A stretch of 64,000 nucleotides of DNA from positions 248,001-312,000 of the forward strand of contig NZ_CANLYD010000006.1 of assembly GCF_947495315.1 (NCBI RefSeq). The letters are read 5' to 3'. Source of the DNA: an uncultured Aquimarina sp. (GTDB lineage Bacteria; Bacteroidota; Bacteroidia; Flavobacteriales; Flavobacteriaceae). Every line of letters begins with the position of its first letter. Position 1 is the stretch's first letter. Shown piece after piece: positions 62,495 to 64,000 of the stretch. The position numbers and the translations under genes are program-made. The notes beneath the pieces were generated by a model. The model was not told where the DNA came from. It worked only from the letters and a program-made list of their open reading frames with translations, and searched no databases.

Positions 62495-62686
62495 ATGAAT
62501 AAAGGAACAGTAAAATTCTTCAATGACGCTAAAGGTTTTGGATTTATCACTGAAGAAGGTGCTAACAAAGATCACTTTGTACACATTTCTGGATTAGTAG
62601 ACGAAGTTCGTGAAGGCGATACTGTAGAATTTGATCTACAAGAAGGAAACAAAGGATTAAACGCAGTGAACGTAAAAGTTATCTAA
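62495..62686 (+). CDS. cspA: Cold-shock domain protein
   Basis: This 63-residue single-domain RNA chaperone has RNP1 KGFGFI and RNP2 HFVHIS, both intact, in MNKGTVKFFNDAKGFGFITE and following. It binds single-stranded RNA and DNA and melts structure at low temperature. A near-consensus -7 box (CACTTTTG) lies about 45 bp upstream, giving a short A/T-rich leader. It is a single-gene unit with a strong terminator. The symbol follows the family. Confidence 0.93.
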   Translation: MNKGTVKFFNDAKGFGFITEEGANKDHFVHISGLVDEVREGDTVEFDLQEGNKGLNAVNVKVI

Positions 62687-62713
62687 TACATACATATACT
62701 TTCAAGTTTAATG

Positions 62714-62741
62714 AAAAGCCCATCAATATTGATGGGCTTTT
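62714..62741 (+). terminator. Rho-independent terminator of the cold-shock gene
   Basis: AAAAGCCCATCAA and TTGATGGGCTTTT form a perfect 13-bp stem with a TA centre, followed by more Ts. Confidence 0.9.
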
Positions 62742-62816
62742 TTTATGATCTTATTCCTTCAATTGTAATTCCTTTAATTTTAGGAAAATATCAATAGCTT
62801 CTTTTTGTTGCGCCGT

Positions 62817-62939
62817 ATGAGGTCATTACGATCGACTTTTATCCATGAGACCCCAAAAATTAAAAGTTTTGATAGGACGCCCCAAGATTGGCTTCATACA
62901 AAAATTGACAAAATGCTACGGAAGCTAGAAAATCAATAG
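62817..62939 (+). other. Doubtful 40-codon frame in a gene-poor gap
   Basis: Between the cold-shock terminator and the barrel gene (62742-63097) there is no clear gene. One 40-codon frame starts MRSLRSTFIHETPKIKSF and ends DKMLRKLENQ. Its composition looks like the C-terminal end of a larger protein. On the other strand a further 21-codon tail (TAQQKEAIDIFLKLKE...) closes at about 62755. Both may be remnants of decayed genes; I cannot assign a family. Confidence 0.25.
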
Positions 62940-63097
62940 CATGTATTTACAAATATTTGTCAATCGTACAACTCCAAAAAAAAAAGCATTAATGATAATC
63001 CTAAGCTTAAAATCAACCTAGCTTACCTGATATATGTCATTGACTCATAATTAGATAGATAGTAGCTTTGATCTTCGAACTATTGATCTAATTAATT

Positions 63098-63706
63098 ATG
63101 AAAAATAAAGTAATTGTCTTAGGTATATTCACTTTCTGCATTTTTTTATCGGCTAAAGTTTTTGCCCAGACCGAACAAACCGAAAAGCAAAAAGTTGATC
63201 GCCCACATACCATAGGAAGTATTCTGAGGGTTATTGCCAATGCTTTAGACGATCCTGATCATTTCTACAATCTAAGTTATGGGTGCCAATTCACAGAAAA
63301 AGACAACATAATAGTGGATTTATCAACTTGGACTTATGACGAACCTTTAGGTGAATATGGGGCTGCGGATGAATTCTATCCAGGTGATGTAAAGGCATTC
63401 GGTATTGGATTTGGGTATCAACGATTCCTCTGGAAGAAATCATTTGCAACAATACATGCGACCAACTTTCTGCAGAAATTCCGTGATGCAGAAGGTGAAA
63501 AAATCCAAACTGGGTATCAGTTATATCTTCAACTTATTGTAGGCTACCATTTTGAATTCTTTAAAAAACGTTGGTATGTAGAACCTGCTTATTCGTTTAG
63601 ATATTAGCCTATTAATACTAATTTTCCCGAAGCTTTTGCGGCAATTGAAAGAGGAAAAAATAATTATATAATAGAGCCTAGTCTAAATTTTGGCCTTAGA
63701 TTTTGA
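63098..63706 (+). pseudogene. Outer-membrane barrel protein broken by an in-frame TAG
   Basis: The frame opens with a signal peptide (ending VFAQ) and runs 169 codons through beta-strands typical of acyloxyacyl hydrolase-like barrels (GIGFGYQRFLWKKSFATIHA, LQLIVGYHFEFF, YVEPAYSFRY). It then meets TAG at 63605-63607. Reading on in the same frame gives 32 further codons, PINTNFPEAFAAIERGKNN then YIIEPSLNFGLRF, and a normal stop at 63704-63706. The ending NFGLRF is a textbook barrel C-terminus, and Y-W-PINTN-like segments are common, so the TAG is probably a TGG-to-TAG change. Without the last strands the barrel would not fold. Confidence 0.75.
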
Positions 63707-63750
63707 TAACCAAATTACGTACTGAATAATTAAAGCAAAATACAATTATT

Positions 63751-64000
63751 ATGAAAAAATCATTTTTAACAAGCTTGATTCTTCTTGCAACTATCTTTAG
63801 TATATCGGCACAAAACGAATCAGGTAATACACAACCTAGGTTTGAAGTTAAAGTAATTACCAGTGTAGAATCTATAGTTCCCCTTGGATTAGGTCGCTCG
63901 CGCCTTATTTCTTCAAATGTAGCTCGTGATTATAAGGAATTCTCATCTGAACAAACGGAAGAAGATAACACCCGAAACAAATCGAAACGATATCCGTGTT
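63751..64000 (+). CDS. Secreted protein of unknown family, cut by window edge
   Basis: An ATG at 63751 opens a frame without a stop to the right edge (83 codons). The product begins with a signal peptide ending FSISAQ, then NESGNTQPRFEVKVITSVES, VPLGLGRSRL and a polar stretch rich in Glu, Asn, Arg and Lys. I do not recognise it. It starts 44 bp after the broken barrel gene on the same strand, so the two may share a transcript. Confidence 0.65.
   Translation, partial: MKKSFLTSLILLATIFSISAQNESGNTQPRFEVKVITSVESIVPLGLGRSRLISSNVARDYKEFSSEQTEEDNTRNKSKRYPC

Noticed and set aside
1..64000. tRNA, rRNA, intact transposase, prophage or CRISPR array
   Set aside because: I looked for cloverleaf tails, rRNA-like GC islands, transposase motifs and regular repeats on both strands and saw none that could be supported.

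Overview
The window comes from a marine-type member of the Bacteroidota, most likely a Flavobacteriaceae close to Aquimarina. The signs are low GC with very A/T-rich intergenic DNA, promoters of the TAnnTTTG type, many lipoproteins with a short lipobox, two proteins with a C-terminal type IX secretion sorting domain, LytS/LytTR signalling, DUF3667, DUF5777 and YHYH families, and ABC permease/M1 peptidase fusions. The genus is inference. I saw no rRNA, tRNA, CRISPR array, prophage or intact insertion sequence.

Region 1 (1-10.9 kb) is an accessory envelope region. A LytS kinase cut by the window edge is followed by an operon of four lipoproteins (EF-hand, YHYH, YwqK/MORN, SCO). A minus-strand operon follows: Lipoprotein_15, cytochrome c, OB-fold, YceI, DUF5777, thioesterase-like. 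Its OB-YceI-DUF5777 core is repeated on the plus strand at 9.0-10.9 kb. A membrane-bound one-component LytTR regulator lies between the copies, and both operons carry the same tandem 20-bp-period element. This is the best candidate here for an undescribed system.

Region 2 (11-19 kb) holds mostly household functions: M28 peptidase, DUF3667 protein, SelO, penicillin acylase-like lipoprotein and LamG lipoprotein.

Region 3 (19-36 kb) is regulatory and transport DNA. An ECF sigma factor with a putative membrane anti-sigma protein is divergent from DUF6249-like and serine hydrolase genes. Two LytS/LytTR pairs follow, arranged almost as mirror images and each divergent from an ABC exporter operon; one exporter permease is fused to an M1 aminopeptidase. 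The ECF module recurs at 52-54.3 kb with the same gene families and a matching ECF-type promoter.

Region 4 (35-41 kb) contains an MBL-fold hydrolase divergent from a three-gene operon: a membrane-anchored trypsin-like protease whose catalytic domain should be cytoplasmic, an unknown secreted protein and a TPR lipoprotein. This is a second candidate system.

Region 5 (41-64 kb) includes two large multidomain type IX secreted proteins, one near a GntR/FadR-like palindrome, plus an S9 peptidase, phospholipase A1, iron alcohol dehydrogenase, GAF histidine kinase, an RGG-rich secreted protein, a leucine-rich-repeat lipoprotein, a membrane-anchored DJ-1/PfpI protein, a membrane AraC regulator and a cold-shock protein. 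Near the right edge an outer-membrane barrel gene is broken by an in-frame TAG, and a secreted-protein gene runs off the window.
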